From assembly GCF_017591425.1 (NCBI RefSeq), contig NW_024466459.1:2294001-2358000 (forward strand): 64,000 bases of DNA, written 5' to 3'. Positions within the stretch are counted from its first letter, which is position 1; each line of letters opens with the position of its first letter. Positions 11,521 to 22,959 of this stretch are shown in pieces. Source of the DNA: Ochotona curzoniae. Its lineage: Eukaryota; Chordata; Mammalia; Lagomorpha; Ochotonidae. Below the pieces are notes generated by a model. The model was not told the DNA's origin. It did no database searches and saw only the letters and a list, made by a program, of their open reading frames with translations. Made by a program: the position numbers and the translations under genes.

Positions 11521-13000
11521 TCAGGTCACTTGACTGTGCAGCCATGATTGACAATGCTGGTCTGAATATTCCCCTGGGTGGGGAAGGCATACTCTAGGTC
11601 CTCTCCAGGAATGCATCAACTGAGCCCAAGGGTACACTCTCTTTTGCTGTGCATACTCCCAGCTGAAGAATCCAGCATTCTGGAAGCAGGTGTTCCATCT
11701 TTCATGTCTGCTGGCTGGCTGGCTGAGGGATGTGCATCCAGGACCAACAACAGTAAATCAAAATCCCAGGGGAGAAGGGGCCCAGCTTGAACTGCTGCGA
11801 AAGCTTCTCAGGTGAGTGCAATGTGCAGTCAAGGTCAAGAGCTACTGCTTAGAGGGGTGCAAGCTTTGTTTGGAAGAAGAAATAAGTGTCAGACTGCTCC
11901 TTATTAGCTTCATTGAACACCTGTCACCTGGCAACAGGTACCACACACCAGCAGCTCCTCCTTCTGCTGGACCAGGCAGTGCAAAGCTCCGACTCTCCCA
12001 GGTCTAGATTTATAGCCTCGGCCAGACAACAGAATCTTCCCCTGGCATTATGCCACCCTCCCCAGCACTAATTAAGTCCTAAGTAATTCTCATCAGTATG
12101 CACATAAAATAAATGTGCCTCAACTCAAGACAACTTCCCCACTGTGCCCTTGGCTAATGTAATCATATTTTGCAGGTTTCCACAATCATAAACGCACAAC
12201 TTTTATTTATAACAAAGAGAATACATTTATATTTAGTCATCCTGATACTTTTTTAAAAAACTAGATACTGGGTTATGCAAAAAAAAATTTACCAACATGG
12301 TAACTGATAATAGGACAACAACAATAATAGGACATTCAACAATAATCAATAGGATGATTACTTTCAATCAAGATATTATTTCTTATCAACATCACAGTCA
12401 TTAAATTTTAGCAAGTGGTGGAGGAAACAATGTAGACATTAGTATGAAAGATGGTAGCTGAATGATGATATACCCAGAAAATACACAAGACATAATCTGA
12501 GTTTATTAAGTAGTTTGGAAACATGGTGAGATGAGTCTCTACCACTGCACTGCTGAGTCACTATGCCTCCCATCCAAAACTCTACACTCAATTCTGGACA
12601 GAAAAACACGTCAGCACATGCCATTGGCTTGAATGCATAGCTGGACAAAGCTATGTTTTAATAAGGAAAGAATTATCAGGCAAGTTTATATTTCTCATGT
12701 CGTGATTCTGAAGCACTAGTAAGTGGGATGGAAAACATTAACGCTCTCCTTCTCTCCCTCCCTGGGATGCTGAGCCAGCTGGGCAACCACCTGCTGCTGC
12801 TGAATATGTAAATTAGGAAGTGAACTGGCAAAGAAAATCAGGCTGTGACTGGGCCTGAGGCCCACGGGCCCCAGGAGCAAGCTCTGGGGAGCTGGGGGAG
12901 CTAGAGAACTGAGCTGGGAAAAGGCTGGGGTGGGGACACGTGAAGTCTCTCCCGTGATGGTGGGACTTGAACAAGATGGATGCACAGCAGAGGTAAGGAG
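11521..13000. other. Intronic DNA without recognised gene
   Basis: Unique-looking sequence of 1.5 kb. The middle part (12060-12480) is AT-rich with TAATTAAG and TAATGTAATCATA words. No splice-bounded coding block is seen. The last PITPNC1 exon of the window lies 0.5 kb further on. Confidence 0.5.
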
Positions 13001-13029
13001 TGGCCCTGTGGGTGATCTTAGCGGTTAGT

Positions 13030-13190
13030 GCTTCCCAAGCACTTTGGCTATCACTTGCTGCCTCCCAAGGTAGCTATCAGCAGGAAGTTGGAATCAGGGT
13101 GGAGCTGGTACTCAAACCCAGGCATAATGCTATGGGATAGAAGCATCCCAAATGAGGCCTTAATATCTGTGCCAAACACTTGCTCTGAAG
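13030..13190 (-). repeat. Old C-SINE fragment, antisense
   Basis: CAGCAGGAAGTTGGAATCAGG, GAGCTGGTACTCAAACCCAGGC and a final GCCAAACACTTGC follow the antisense 5' half of old lagomorph SINEs. Confidence 0.65.
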
Positions 13191-13565
13191 TCACCCTTAC
13201 ATTCCATTTTGCATGATTTGTTTAAAGTATCCTTGTATATTTAACCACATCCCCTGTTTCTGGTAAGTATTACTGCCATTGAGAAGGCATGTGCTCAGTC
13301 CTACAACTGAAAATCGAACCATGGCATTCTGAAGTTCTCCATCATCCTCTCCACCTCCAAGGACCCATCAAGGCAGGTTCCAGAGATTTCTGTACAGTGG
13401 TTCACTAAACATCTATATCATTGATTAGAAAAAACCCAAACCATGAAACAACACCATGGAGAAGTCCCTATGGAATTATCCTCAGGAACCCAAGGCCAGA
13501 CCGTGACTGTGGCACACACGGCTATGTGAAGGCGAGTGCTGAGTGGAAGGAGGGGAGCTACTCAC

Positions 13566-13637
13566 GCTGTCGTTGCTTCCTTTGTTGTCCTCGTACTTGG
13601 TTTCTATATGAATGGAGAATTTCGGCAGGAAGGAACA
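13566..13637 (-). CDS. PITPNC1: PITPNC1 internal coding exon (residues about 99-122)
   Basis: Minus-strand 72-nt exon, phase 0 to phase 0, reading CSFLPKFSIHIETKYEDNKG then SNDS. It encodes a beta strand and following loop of the lipid-transfer domain; the I-E-T-K-Y motif aligns with IETWHKPD in the PITPNA family. The acceptor follows an uninterrupted T-then-C pyrimidine run ending CACAG (13638-13660). The donor is AGC|GTGAGT, weak only at the last exon base. The last codon here is Ser, where I remember Thr in human; this would be a conservative change at the junction. The next coding exon (starting IFDNEAKD) is not found between 1 and 13565, so the gene continues below the window. The gap to the microexon is a 22150-nt intron. 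Confidence 0.95.
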
Positions 13638-14164
13638 CTGTGGGGGGGGAAAAAAAAAAGCAAACTTTCATGAGCCTAACAGCACTTTCCCTTTCTTCCT
13701 GCTGATCACCTGGCTGGGAGCACTGTTCTAGAACACAAAAGTGAAGATACTAAATCAAAATCCAAATTCAGACAAGAAAAGCTGCCTCTGGGAAGGGAAC
13801 ACTTTTATTTTTCTTTTGAAACAGATATCAAACCAGAGACAATAACCAACATCGGAAGTCAAATCCCTCAAGAGAACCTGTCCACAGCAACTTGAGAGGT
13901 CTTAAGAAAGCTCACAGAAAACGTGTCTGAGAAAAAAAATATGGGGTGGATGCCCAACGTTGTTTGGTACATGAATAAATTCACTTTTCAATTTTGGTTT
14001 CCTCTGAACATTTCGAAGTATTCTTATATGTGTCCAAGGGAAAAGCAAATCCGTGAAACAGACATCCCCTTGGAGCTTGCTTTCAATACCTGCCACTGTG
14101 GGCTGCCTGAGAACCCAACTTTAACTCCACATTCATGTTATGGGGCTGGTGGGTATTTGACCTA

Positions 14165-14835
14165 AAAGTTAAAATCAGCTCTAACTGGATCAAGGACCTA
14201 ATTCTACACCCAGAAACAATCAAACTATTAGAGGAAAACATAGGAAGCACTCTATAAGACACAGACATTTGTAAAGACTTCTTAGAAAAGTCACTAAAAG
14301 CACCAGCAGTCAAAGCCAAAACAAACAAATGGGATTACATCAAACTAAGAAGCTTCTGTACAGCAAAGGAAACGATCAACAAAAGCGACATGAAAAAATA
14401 CTCAGATTCCCTAGGTATTATGGAAATGCAAGTAAAAATCACATTGAGGTTCCATGTAACTGCAGTGAGATTGGCCTACATTTGGAAATCTTTTAACACC
14501 TGTTGACATGGATGTGAAGAAAAAGGTCCCCTACTCCACTACTGGAGTAGTGCAGCCACTGTGGAAGTCAGTATGGAGAGTGCTAAGACAATTGAAAACT
14601 GATCTACCGTATGACCCAGCTATTCCACTCCTGGAAAAAATACATATAAAGGAAGTGAAATCTGCATGTGAGACAGGGACCTTCAACCCCATCTAAAGGC
14701 AAAGCTATTCCATGGGATGCTACTTGGCCATTAGAAAGAATGAAGTTCTACCATTTGTCAAAATGGTCCTAAATGGAGAGACAACTAAGCTCGGTGAAAT
14801 AAGCCAATCCTAAAAGAATACATATCATACGTTCT
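14165..14835 (+). pseudogene. L1 ORF2 C-terminal relic, sense
   Basis: A decayed L1 retrotransposon 3' region. Frames retain blocks of the ORF2 C terminus, such as QPLWKSVWRVLRQLK followed by LPYDPAIPLLEK near 14560-14640. The AAATGGGATTACATCAAACTAA stretch at 14327 is also typical. Frameshifts and stops break the frame. It continues past an inserted SINE at 15185. Confidence 0.88.
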
Positions 14836-15184
14836 TTTTTTAAAGAGCGCTATTTTTTTTTTTTTTTTAAGATTTACTTATTTTTATGCAAAGTCAGATA
14901 TACAGAGAGGAGAAGAGACAGAGAGGAAGATCGTCCACCCGATGATTCTTTCCCCAAGTGAGTGCGAGGGCCTGTGCCGTGCCGATCTGAAGCCAGGAGC
15001 CAGAAACTTCCTCCAGGTCTCCCAAGCAGGTGCCAAGGATTTGGGCCATCCTCAACTGCTTTCCCAGGCCACGAGCAGGGAGCTGGATGGGAAGTGGGCC
15101 CACCAGGACTAGAACCGGCGCCTATAAGGGATCCTGGCGTGTACAAGACGAGGACTTTAGCTGCTAGGCCACCGTGCCAGGCCC
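14836..15184 (-). mobile_element. Young C-SINE inserted in L1, antisense
   Basis: Full-length antisense copy with a T-rich 3' end that carries an extra internal segment (TTTAAAGAGCGCTA) and 5' end GTGCCAGGCC. Flanked by TATCATACGTTCT (14823-14835) and TATCATATGTTCT (15185-15197), a 13-bp duplication of the L1 target with one mismatch. Confidence 0.92.
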
Positions 15185-15535
15185 TATCATATGTTCTCTT
15201 TGACATAAGGCAACACTCAAGCAAAATACAAAACAAATAAATGAAATCAGGAATAAAATGGTGGAATAAAAGCAGGACTCCCAATGAAGGAAGCTGTTAA
15301 CTATACCTTGACAATATGATACCAGCTTTTCTACCATTGCCTATACCTACAATGTCATGATACATATAAACAGCAGAATGTTGGACTTCTGACTGTTGCT
15401 GAAGGACTGTACTATTGTAATACTATGGGGGAAAATGGCGACTGGGGGAAAGAATGGGGAGGGAAGAAGGGAAGGTGGGGGCAAATCCTTGTACCTATAA
15501 AACCTTATTATGGAAAATACTAATAAAAGTAAAAA
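15185..15535 (+). repeat. L1 3' UTR and tail, continuation after the SINE
   Basis: Resumes the L1 at GTTCTCTTTGACATAAGG and continues with GAAGGACTGTACTATTGTAA, a G-rich tract (GGGGAGGGAAGAAGGGAAGG) and an A-rich tail. The ACTATTGTAATACTATGGGG motif recurs at the L1 end near 24560, so both belong to one lagomorph L1 lineage. Confidence 0.85.
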
Positions 15536-15557
15536 ACCACCACCACCACCACAACGA

Positions 15558-15835
15558 AAGATGCCTACATCTCACATGTGGGTGCTCGAGTTTGATGCTG
15601 CTGTGCTTCTGACTCTAGTTTCTTGCGAATGCAGACCCTGCGAGGCAGCCGTGATGGCTCAGGGGAGGGGCTTCCTGCCACCTCCCTGGGAGACCCAGCT
15701 TGACTTTCAGCTCAAGCTCTGGTGTTGGCTGACCCAGACCTTGGGGTTTTGGACATTTAATAAGCCAGCAACTGGAGTTCTTTGTGTGCGTCTGCTTCTC
15801 ACATCAGTTAAGGTTTAAAAAAACACTTTCATGTT
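15558..15835 (+). repeat. Old C-SINE, sense
   Basis: CACATGTGGGTGCTCGAG, CTGACTCTAGTTTCTTGCG and CTGCTTCTCACATCAGTTAAG follow the sense SINE order with heavy divergence. Confidence 0.6.
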
Positions 15836-16224
15836 AGTCTCCAATAAAATATTTTTACGAAATAGTTAATCAAGTTAGGGAGGTAGGACAGAACTCCAAG
15901 ATCATCAGTTATTGGCATGAGACGTAGCCACACCCAGTGTTAACGGTCTTACTGGGTACACACCGGGTGGATCTGAAGGGCTGCATCAGAGGAGCGCTTT
16001 GACGGATATTGGTAGCTACGACCCTGTCCACATCGGCCTGAGCATTAGCCTCCCTGGCTGCCAGATGTGGGTTGGAGACTAATGGATGAACGGACCCAGC
16101 AAGGCTCCTGGGAGCTGCAGCTAGTGGAGCAGCAAGATTCTTGGTCCAAGCTGCTCATGGCCCTGAGAGGAGGGGCTCTTGAGGTGTTTACCAACAATGA
16201 GAGTGTGTGCTCCCTTCATCACGT

Positions 16225-16385
16225 GCCACTTGACATGCTTTCAAGTTCTAACTCTTTACTTCCTTGCAACAACCCTGAGCAGCAGGTGCTACTGTCAGTC
16301 CTGCCTGAGATGACGAATGGAGGCACGGAGCGGGTCAGTGTGTGGCCAGTCCCAACCATTGAGTCTTGGAGCTGGGATTGAAAAC
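16225..16385 (-). repeat. MIR, antisense
   Basis: CAACAACCCTGAGCAGCAGGTGCTACTG, then GATGACGAATGGAGGCACGGAG and GAGCTGGGATTGAAAACTGAG follow antisense MIR (CAACAACCCTATGAGGTAGGTACT ... GAGGCACAGAG ... GAGCTGGGATT). Confidence 0.75.
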
Positions 16386-17364
16386 TGAGTGGTCATGAAC
16401 TCCATGGATCCTCAAGGTTGGGGTTCCCAGGCCCATAGAGGTGATCAGCCAGTTGTTGTATGAGAAAGCAGAGGCCTGGAACAAGCACACATTAATTTTC
16501 CTGGCATCACGTGCCTGTGCACATTTGGTGCTTATCTGTCAGTATTCATAAACCATAACTAAAGGATGATCAATGCCTTTGTGTGCGCGTTAACGCCTTG
16601 GTCACAGGTACCTCTCAAACCTCTCACTCCCTACCTGCTGCCCTAATATAGCTTTGGGAGTTTCAAGGCAGGGCTTTTGCCTCCAGTGGAGACCCTGAAA
16701 TCCAGGCAGAGCAAGGATCAACGTGTGAGCTCTGCTGGGGAATCCTCTCACAAACCAGGTTTTGGGAGGCTGGTTTTGTACCCTTTTACTCCAAATATGT
16801 CCAAGAGTCAATTCATGGCTGGAGTCGGAGATGAGGAGGCGGTAAGACAGCAAACTGCACAAAGCGGAAGTATATCTGGGGGTACCAAAGCACACCCCCA
16901 CAGGATGTTTAATGAGTACAAGCCCTGAGCCACTTAAATCAGTCCAGCAGATGAATGTCATCATTTAGATATTAAATCCAAATAAGAAATTCAAAACCAC
17001 CATGCAAATGAACATGTTATTTTTTGAGTCAAGGGCTTAGGTTATTTTCATATGAGAATGGCAACCCTGCCCCCAAGGCTGGGAGTACACGTGACTTGAG
17101 TAAGCAAGTGGGAGAAGTGGGGTCAGACAAGCCAGCTGCAGGCTGGTTTTGCATTCTCCCCTGACATGTGGTTTGGGGCTCATAACCCTTTGTATTACCT
17201 GACGGAACCCTGGGTTGTGCAGATCTCTCCAGCTAAATTCAGAAGGGTTTTTGTGTGACTTCTTAACATCTCCAGGCCTGCCACTGAAATCCTGCCACAG
17301 AGAAGTCCCAGCAGAAGCTCAACTTTCTCAGCAGAGGCTCAGCTTTCTCAGGGTGCACAGATTT

Positions 17365-17630
17365 GACCGTCAAGGCACGAACTGGGATGCCTGCACTTCA
17401 GAGCCTGTTTCAGAGTTCTTGGATTCAAATCCCACCTCTGTTTCCAATTCCAGTTTCCTGCTGCTGTGCACCCTGGGAGACAGCTGTGTGGGGCTCAAAT
17501 ACTTGGGTCCCTGCCATCCATGTGGAAGATAGAAAGTTCCAGGCTCCTGACTTTGGTCTGGTCCAATCCTGGCTATTGCAGGCATTTGGGGATTGAACCA
17601 GGTGATGAAATATCTCCTATCTGTCTCTAT
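17365..17630 (+). repeat. Old C-SINE, sense
   Basis: GGATTCAAATCCCACCTCTG (B-box-like), CCTGGGAGACAGCTGTG, CTTTGGTCTGGTCCAATCCTGG and GGGGATTGAACCAGGTGATG are in sense SINE order. Confidence 0.7.
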
Positions 17631-17892
17631 CCCTGTGCCAGGCTAGCTGCCTATTGACCCTCATCCTGTGCAGTTACTCAGAGTCCCTCTGCCTCTCAGC
17701 CCCTCTGGCTTCCTCTTTCTTTCACTTACACTTGAGCATTCTGACTCATAGCTTCATGAAAACAGAGTGGGTGTGATAGAAACACCTGCCACTTCTCTGC
17801 TACTGCAAACCTTTTGCTTATTTGTTTATGTATATATAAATGTATACACATGCTTGCCCTCTCTTACATATATATACACACACATGCTTGTT

Positions 17893-17900
<8 letters not shown>

Positions 17901-17978
<78 letters not shown>
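17901..17978 (+). repeat. (CT)n(AC)n compound microsatellite
   Basis: About 39 bp of CT (17901-17939) runs directly into about 39 bp of AC (17940-17978) without interruption. A polypurine/polypyrimidine tract beside a Z-DNA-prone tract. Confidence 0.98.
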
Positions 17979-17979
<1 letters not shown>

Positions 17980-17980
<1 letters not shown>

Positions 17981-18188
17981 GTTTATTAGTTTTATCTGGG
18001 TCAGGTTGAAACCAGAAGCCTGAATACTGCTGGGTCTTCCGTGGATGGCAAGGGCCCAACCACTTAAGCCAATCTTTGCTGTATTCTCAGAAAGCCAGAT
18101 CTCAAGTGGAGCAGCCAGGGCTTGAACCAACACTCAGAGGAGATGTTGGCATCCAAGTGGGGGCTTAACTACTAACTCACAACACCTG
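17980..18188 (-). repeat. Old C-SINE fragment, antisense
   Basis: GAAACCAGAAGCCTGAATACTG, AAGCCAATCTTTGCTGTATTC, GTGGAGCAGCCAGGGCTTGAACC and ACTCACAACACCTGC follow the antisense SINE order. Confidence 0.7.
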
Positions 18189-18189
18189 C

Positions 18190-19020
18190 TTGTTTGTTTC
18201 TTTATGCCTCTTACTTCTTGGCTGATTAGAGAAAGGCACTGCAGTCTTCTCTAGTGGAAAATGATATAATGAGAAAAAAGTGCGCATGCTGGGGTCTGCT
18301 GCAAGGTGTTGACTTGAGCAAATAAACCATCCCCAGACTGAGCTTTCCCATTTCTAGAACAGGGATGATCCTTGGGGGTGTTCAAAAGGTCCATGAGATT
18401 GTACCAGTAAACCCAGCCCAGTGTCTGACGTCTGTGAGCTCTGCTTACTTAACTCCCATCTCGGCCCTGCTTCCTTCCATAGTACCCCCTAAGAAGGGAA
18501 GAGTGTTGCCTTCTTCCAAATAAGCATGAAGTTCATTGGATGGCTTTTTCCATCAGTCACAGTCAACGTCATTTCTCTCTTTGTCTCCACAATGAAACTT
18601 ACTAAATGCCTCCTGGCTCTACTTTCTTGCCTCCTGCCTCTTCTCACCCAGGACCTTCTGACATGGAGATAATCGATTATCAAGGAACTTCCCACCCATA
18701 TCAGCTGTCCCTCGCCTTCTGGAGACCTCTGCATTAGCATGTGGCTAACTGGCATCTCCTCTTCCCTCATCCACCCCTCCACAAAGGTGCACCCACCACG
18801 CTCTTGTCTTCTTGCTCTAAACCCTCTCCCTTGGCTCAAGCTACCTTCCTGCTTCTGTCATTCCCACGATCGTTTCTTACGGATGCATCCCAAACCAACA
18901 CCCCCACTTGGAACTTCTCTTCACACATTTCTTTCCAGTTGCCAACAGGCTGTCTCCAATGAGGGACCTACAGGTGCACCAAACTCAAAATGTCTGCTCT
19001 GAACCTGAATGTCCTTCTCT
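18190..19020. other. Intronic DNA without recognised gene or repeat
   Basis: Pyrimidine-rich on the plus strand (18580-18960), which yields long stop-free but meaningless frames. No splice-bounded exon is visible. Confidence 0.5.
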
Positions 19021-19021
19021 G

Positions 19022-19500
19022 ACCCCTGTATCACTTTCCTGGGGTTGCTGTGCATAAGAATTCTCCACACAGTAGCTTTTACAACAACAGAAGCCTATCC
19101 ACTCGTGCTGTTGGAGGACAGAAGCCTGGAGTCAAGGTGCTGGCAGAGCCACACTTGCTCAGAAGCCAGTAGGGAAGAACTCTTTGCTGAGTTCTCATGC
19201 TTCCTGGAGTCCCGGGCAAGCCTGGGCTTGCAGCTGTATCACTTCATATGAGATGAAGCCTCGCACATGGCTTCATATCACCCCATCTCTGTGCCTCTAA
19301 CCTCTTCTCTTCACAAGAGAGTCACTGGAGTTAGGCCCATCTGAAAGTCAGATTCAGCCGGAACACCTTCCTGAGCTAGGATCTTCGTGATCACAGTTCT
19401 CATGTCCTGAGACTTCCTTCCTAAATCTTCCTCCAAGCCCCCTCCTAAATACTGTTTCCAAATGATTACCCCATGGGGGCAGGCGGCCCTCCATCTTCCC
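19022..19500 (-). repeat. ERVL-MaLR LTR, antisense
   Basis: Starts TATCACTTTCCTGGGGTTGC and ACAGTAGCTTTTACAACAACAGAAG, and has GGAGGACAGAAGCCTGGAGTC AAGGTGCTGGCAGAG, the antisense MaLR layout. Ends ACTGTTTCCAAATGATTACC near 19470. Most of the LTR is present but diverged. Confidence 0.8.
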
Positions 19501-20750
19501 CTATATCATAGCATTGCTACTGGTAGTCTCTGCGGCTGGCTCACCATGCAGAAGGGGAGCTCCGACTGGGATTCAAAAAAAACAGGACACCTTCCCCTGC
19601 AGCCATCACATTGGGAATTGCACAGGACACAGGCCCCAGAGCAGCATCTTCACTGCAGTTCACTGCTCAGACACTATCATCGAAGATGTTGCTTTAGCTG
19701 GGAACATACCATCTGTCTACAGGACCTGGCCCTGTATGTACACACTTTCCCCAAGAGATGCTGACGTAGTTCCTTGAACAAGGGGGTGCTGTCTCACTGT
19801 GGCAGGGTCGGGGGTAGATAAAAGGTGGGAAGTTCCTGAGATACCTACACTTGAACCAGATCCAGGAAGAGAGATCTTGTGGGGAGGTGGGGCATGGTGA
19901 AGCCGTTCATAACCCACACTGTTCACAGTACAATGATATGAGAACACAGAATGTTTCAAGTTCCATGTGTCCCCAACATCATGAGGCCCAATGACAGGAT
20001 GTAATGGTGGTCCCCAGAGTCACAGGCCCTGGTGCCCACAAGCCGCATGCCCACTCCCCACCAGCATGGGCAGGATCTGTGCCTACAATTGGCTCTCACC
20101 CCATGGAGTCTTTACAGGGTGCCTGGTGGGGAGACTGACCCTAAGATTTCATCACAGCATCTACAATCTTACTGTAGATAAAACAGACATCTGTTTTCCT
20201 TGGCCTTAAAGTTGGGGGTGGGAGGAGCCACATGGCTAGGAACTGAAACAGGCCTCTAGGAGCTGAGGGTCCTAATCTCCCACCCAACCAAGAGCTTGGC
20301 AGAGGACCCTAAGTATCAGACGGGACTAGCGGCTTGCCCAACACTGAGATTTCAGCCTAGAGAATTGAAGCCAAAGACCCGGCTAACCTGGAGCCCACCT
20401 CCCAGTCCATCCACTGACAGACAGTAAGGTGGGTTCCTGGAAGACATTCAGGATATAGGCAACATGTTAGGCAGCAGTGAAAAAAAAAAAAAAAAAACCT
20501 AACACAGCACCTGCCCTTTGCACAGCTTCCCTCCCAAGTTCCCCAGACAGCTTGCATCTGAGCAAAGCATGACTCCCAAAGCAATGCGGACATGCCCCAG
20601 GGTGGCGGACACTTGTACTTCCTGACCTAGCAATTCTACCTGTGATTTCACCAGCATTGCTCATAGCCCAGGGTGATGGTTACGAACTGATGCCAACAAG
20701 CTTGTCATTAGCTAATGTCCTCCACACGTAGTAGCCTGCACCTGATCTGC
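19501..20750. other. Intronic DNA without recognised gene
   Basis: No clear repeat family beyond an A18 run near 20480. Frames here are not supported by splice sites or recognisable domains. Confidence 0.45.
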
Positions 20751-20754
20751 AGAC

Positions 20755-20995
20755 AGGAAGTGTGATGGTTCAGTAGGAAGAATGGGTTCAGGAATCAGAC
20801 AGTTCAAGCCTGAGCTCCTCTTCTTGCAAGATGCATGACTTTGGGCCAATTCCTAGATCCCACCGAACCTTGGTTTCCAAATCTATAAAATGGAGACAGC
20901 CTCCCCTCCAGCCTGCTACCCCCAGAGCTGAGGAAGTGAGGGTTAAACGAAATACGGAAAGCCCAAGTCTAGGTCATGTCTGGCAGTACAGTTCA
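20755..20995 (+). repeat. MIR, sense
   Basis: CAGTAGGAAGAATGGGTTCAGGAATCAGACAG, TGCATGACTTTGGGCCAATTCC and CCTTGGTTTCCAAATCTATAAAATGGAGAC follow MIR (GACTCTGGAGCCAGACTG ... TGACCTTGGGCAAG ... CTCAGTTTCCTCATCTGTAAAATGGGG). One of the best-preserved MIR copies in the window. Confidence 0.85.
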
Positions 20996-22079
20996 TGGAG
21001 AAAACAGGCCCACTCCATAGCTTCCTCTACAAGAAGCTCTCACAGACAAAGGAGGAGAAAACAGGGTAGGATGAGAGAAAGGCAACTCCTTCACGAGGAA
21101 CATGCAAGGTGCACTGGAGGTGGGGAACTTGCTGGAGCAGTAGCCACAGGCAGGACACTGCCCCTGCCCTATCTCCTCCAGCCTCCTCTCTCAGTTCCCC
21201 TGTGCTAGGAGGACCTGTCCAGCACTGTCCAGTCTGGCGGTAGGTGCTCTCTCTACTCCCCTTCCCTCTGAGCTTCCTTCTCCTTGACCCCTGCCTGTTT
21301 CATGCCCTGCAGCAAGAACCCAGCCAGCTCTCCATGAACTTTCTCCTTTCCCCAGACTCTGGGACTTGATGCTTGCCGGCTCACTGAACCAAATCACAAA
21401 AGCCAAGGCTCAGAGCAGCTCAGAAACGACGTGAATTGGCAGAAGCTGAGAGCCCCAGGAGCCGCACACGTGACTCTGCTCACAGCCTTAAGGAAGGGGC
21501 AGGGAGTCTAGGGCTCTGGAGCCAGCAGGACACCGGACACCGGGGAGTCATTTCTGCCCTTCCCGCCTGCCCTGGGCTAATCCTAGCGCTAGAATTCCCT
21601 TTCTCATGAAAAGTCTCTCTACAAGAGAATGATAAAATATTCACTTTCTCCCATGCAGGGTTTGTTTGGTCCCCTCAATCCTCTACCGCAAGAAGGGTCA
21701 TGAAGGTATTGGAGGAAAAAGCAAGCAGCAAGCTCTCCTCCCTTCTCTCTGATTTCCAGCCTGGATCTTTCCAAGCCAGAAGAATCCCACTGGTGTGGCT
21801 GCCACCTGTTTCTGCCACACCAGCTCCTTTCAGTTCCTCAGCATCTTTTCCTGGTTTCCAAATCCAGTGGAATCCACCAGGAGGCATCTCTCCTTGGAAA
21901 ATGTTCATCAGGTCCCACTAAAATCTCCAGCACCTAAAAGTGAATGTTCAGAAAAGCACAGATGGGTTTATTTTTTATTTATTTATTTTTGGTTGAACAC
22001 TTGAATGCATCTACACATAGCTTTTAGAAGTGGGGCGGGGATGTGCAGTTGGAAAGAATAATGCCAGGAAAGATGAGAG

Positions 22080-22330
22080 GCGGCTGGGGCCTCTGCAGAG
22101 ATAATTAGCTGACAGCAGCCCTCCCAGGTTCAGTGCCGGGAAATGAAAGCAGCGTATGCAAAATGCACAGCAGAGCTGACTTTCCAATTCACTACAGACA
22201 GGCTTTGGAAAAGAGGAAAGAGCTATTTTTAGTCCAGTGATTGATTAGGGTTGCTATGGCAATAAGAAACACTTAGGAGAACAAAACTTAAGGGTAAGTA
22301 AGTAAATCAGACTTAAAGAGAAAGGGTCAA
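22080..22330. promoter_or_regulatory. Candidate intronic enhancer with RFX X-box and MEF2 word
   Basis: A repeat-free stretch holds GTTGCTATGGCAAT at 22250-22263, 12 of 14 matches to the palindromic RFX X-box GTTGCCATGGCAAC. It also holds CTATTTTTAG at 22223-22232, an exact MEF2 consensus, 18 bp away. GATAATTAGC near 22099 adds a homeodomain-type word. Function is inference from motif content only. Confidence 0.35.
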
Positions 22331-22959
22331 TTGCACTGGGAATTCTGTTGTCAGTTCCTGGATAATCCTGACCGCCCCCCACTCAGGGTTGTCTGCATGG
22401 AAGTGGGGGTCTGGGGACTGGCAGGGAAGGAGCCCCCCCAGCCCTCAGGAGAGGAGGCAGAGGCACTCAGCTCTGTGCACTAGAAATACGGAGCAGCAAA
22501 CTTCCGGAAGAATGTACACTGTTCACTTTGAAGATTGTCATTTTTATCATCAAAGGATACCAGACTCCCACTGCAACTAGCCTAGAGCCAAAAAAAAGAA
22601 ACAAAAAAAATCCCCAAACTCGAAGCTATCCCAGGTAACACGGTAGCATAAAAATAATGCTCTCTATCACAATGTGTTTCTGAAACCAACTTAATGATGC
22701 CTTGGCTGCCAGGCTTGGTCCAGGCCTGGCTCCAGAGGCTTTGCTCTCAGGAAGCTGGTGGAATTCTACAGACTGCCCCAAACTCAGGGCTTGCTTCTCT
22801 TCCTTAAAAAACAAACAAACAAACAAAAAACGAGTTTTATTCACTTATCATATTGATCACCCATTTCAAGCACAAGTTAATGGTTCCTGGGACATTCACG
22901 GAGTCATGCACCCAGTGCCACAATCTAATTTCAAAGCAGCTTGACCACCCCCAAAGAGG

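Noticed and set aside
1..13565. Next PITPNC1 exon (IFDNEAKD...)
   Set aside because: I searched by eye on the minus strand for its codons next to AG/GT and did not find it. It most likely lies outside the window.
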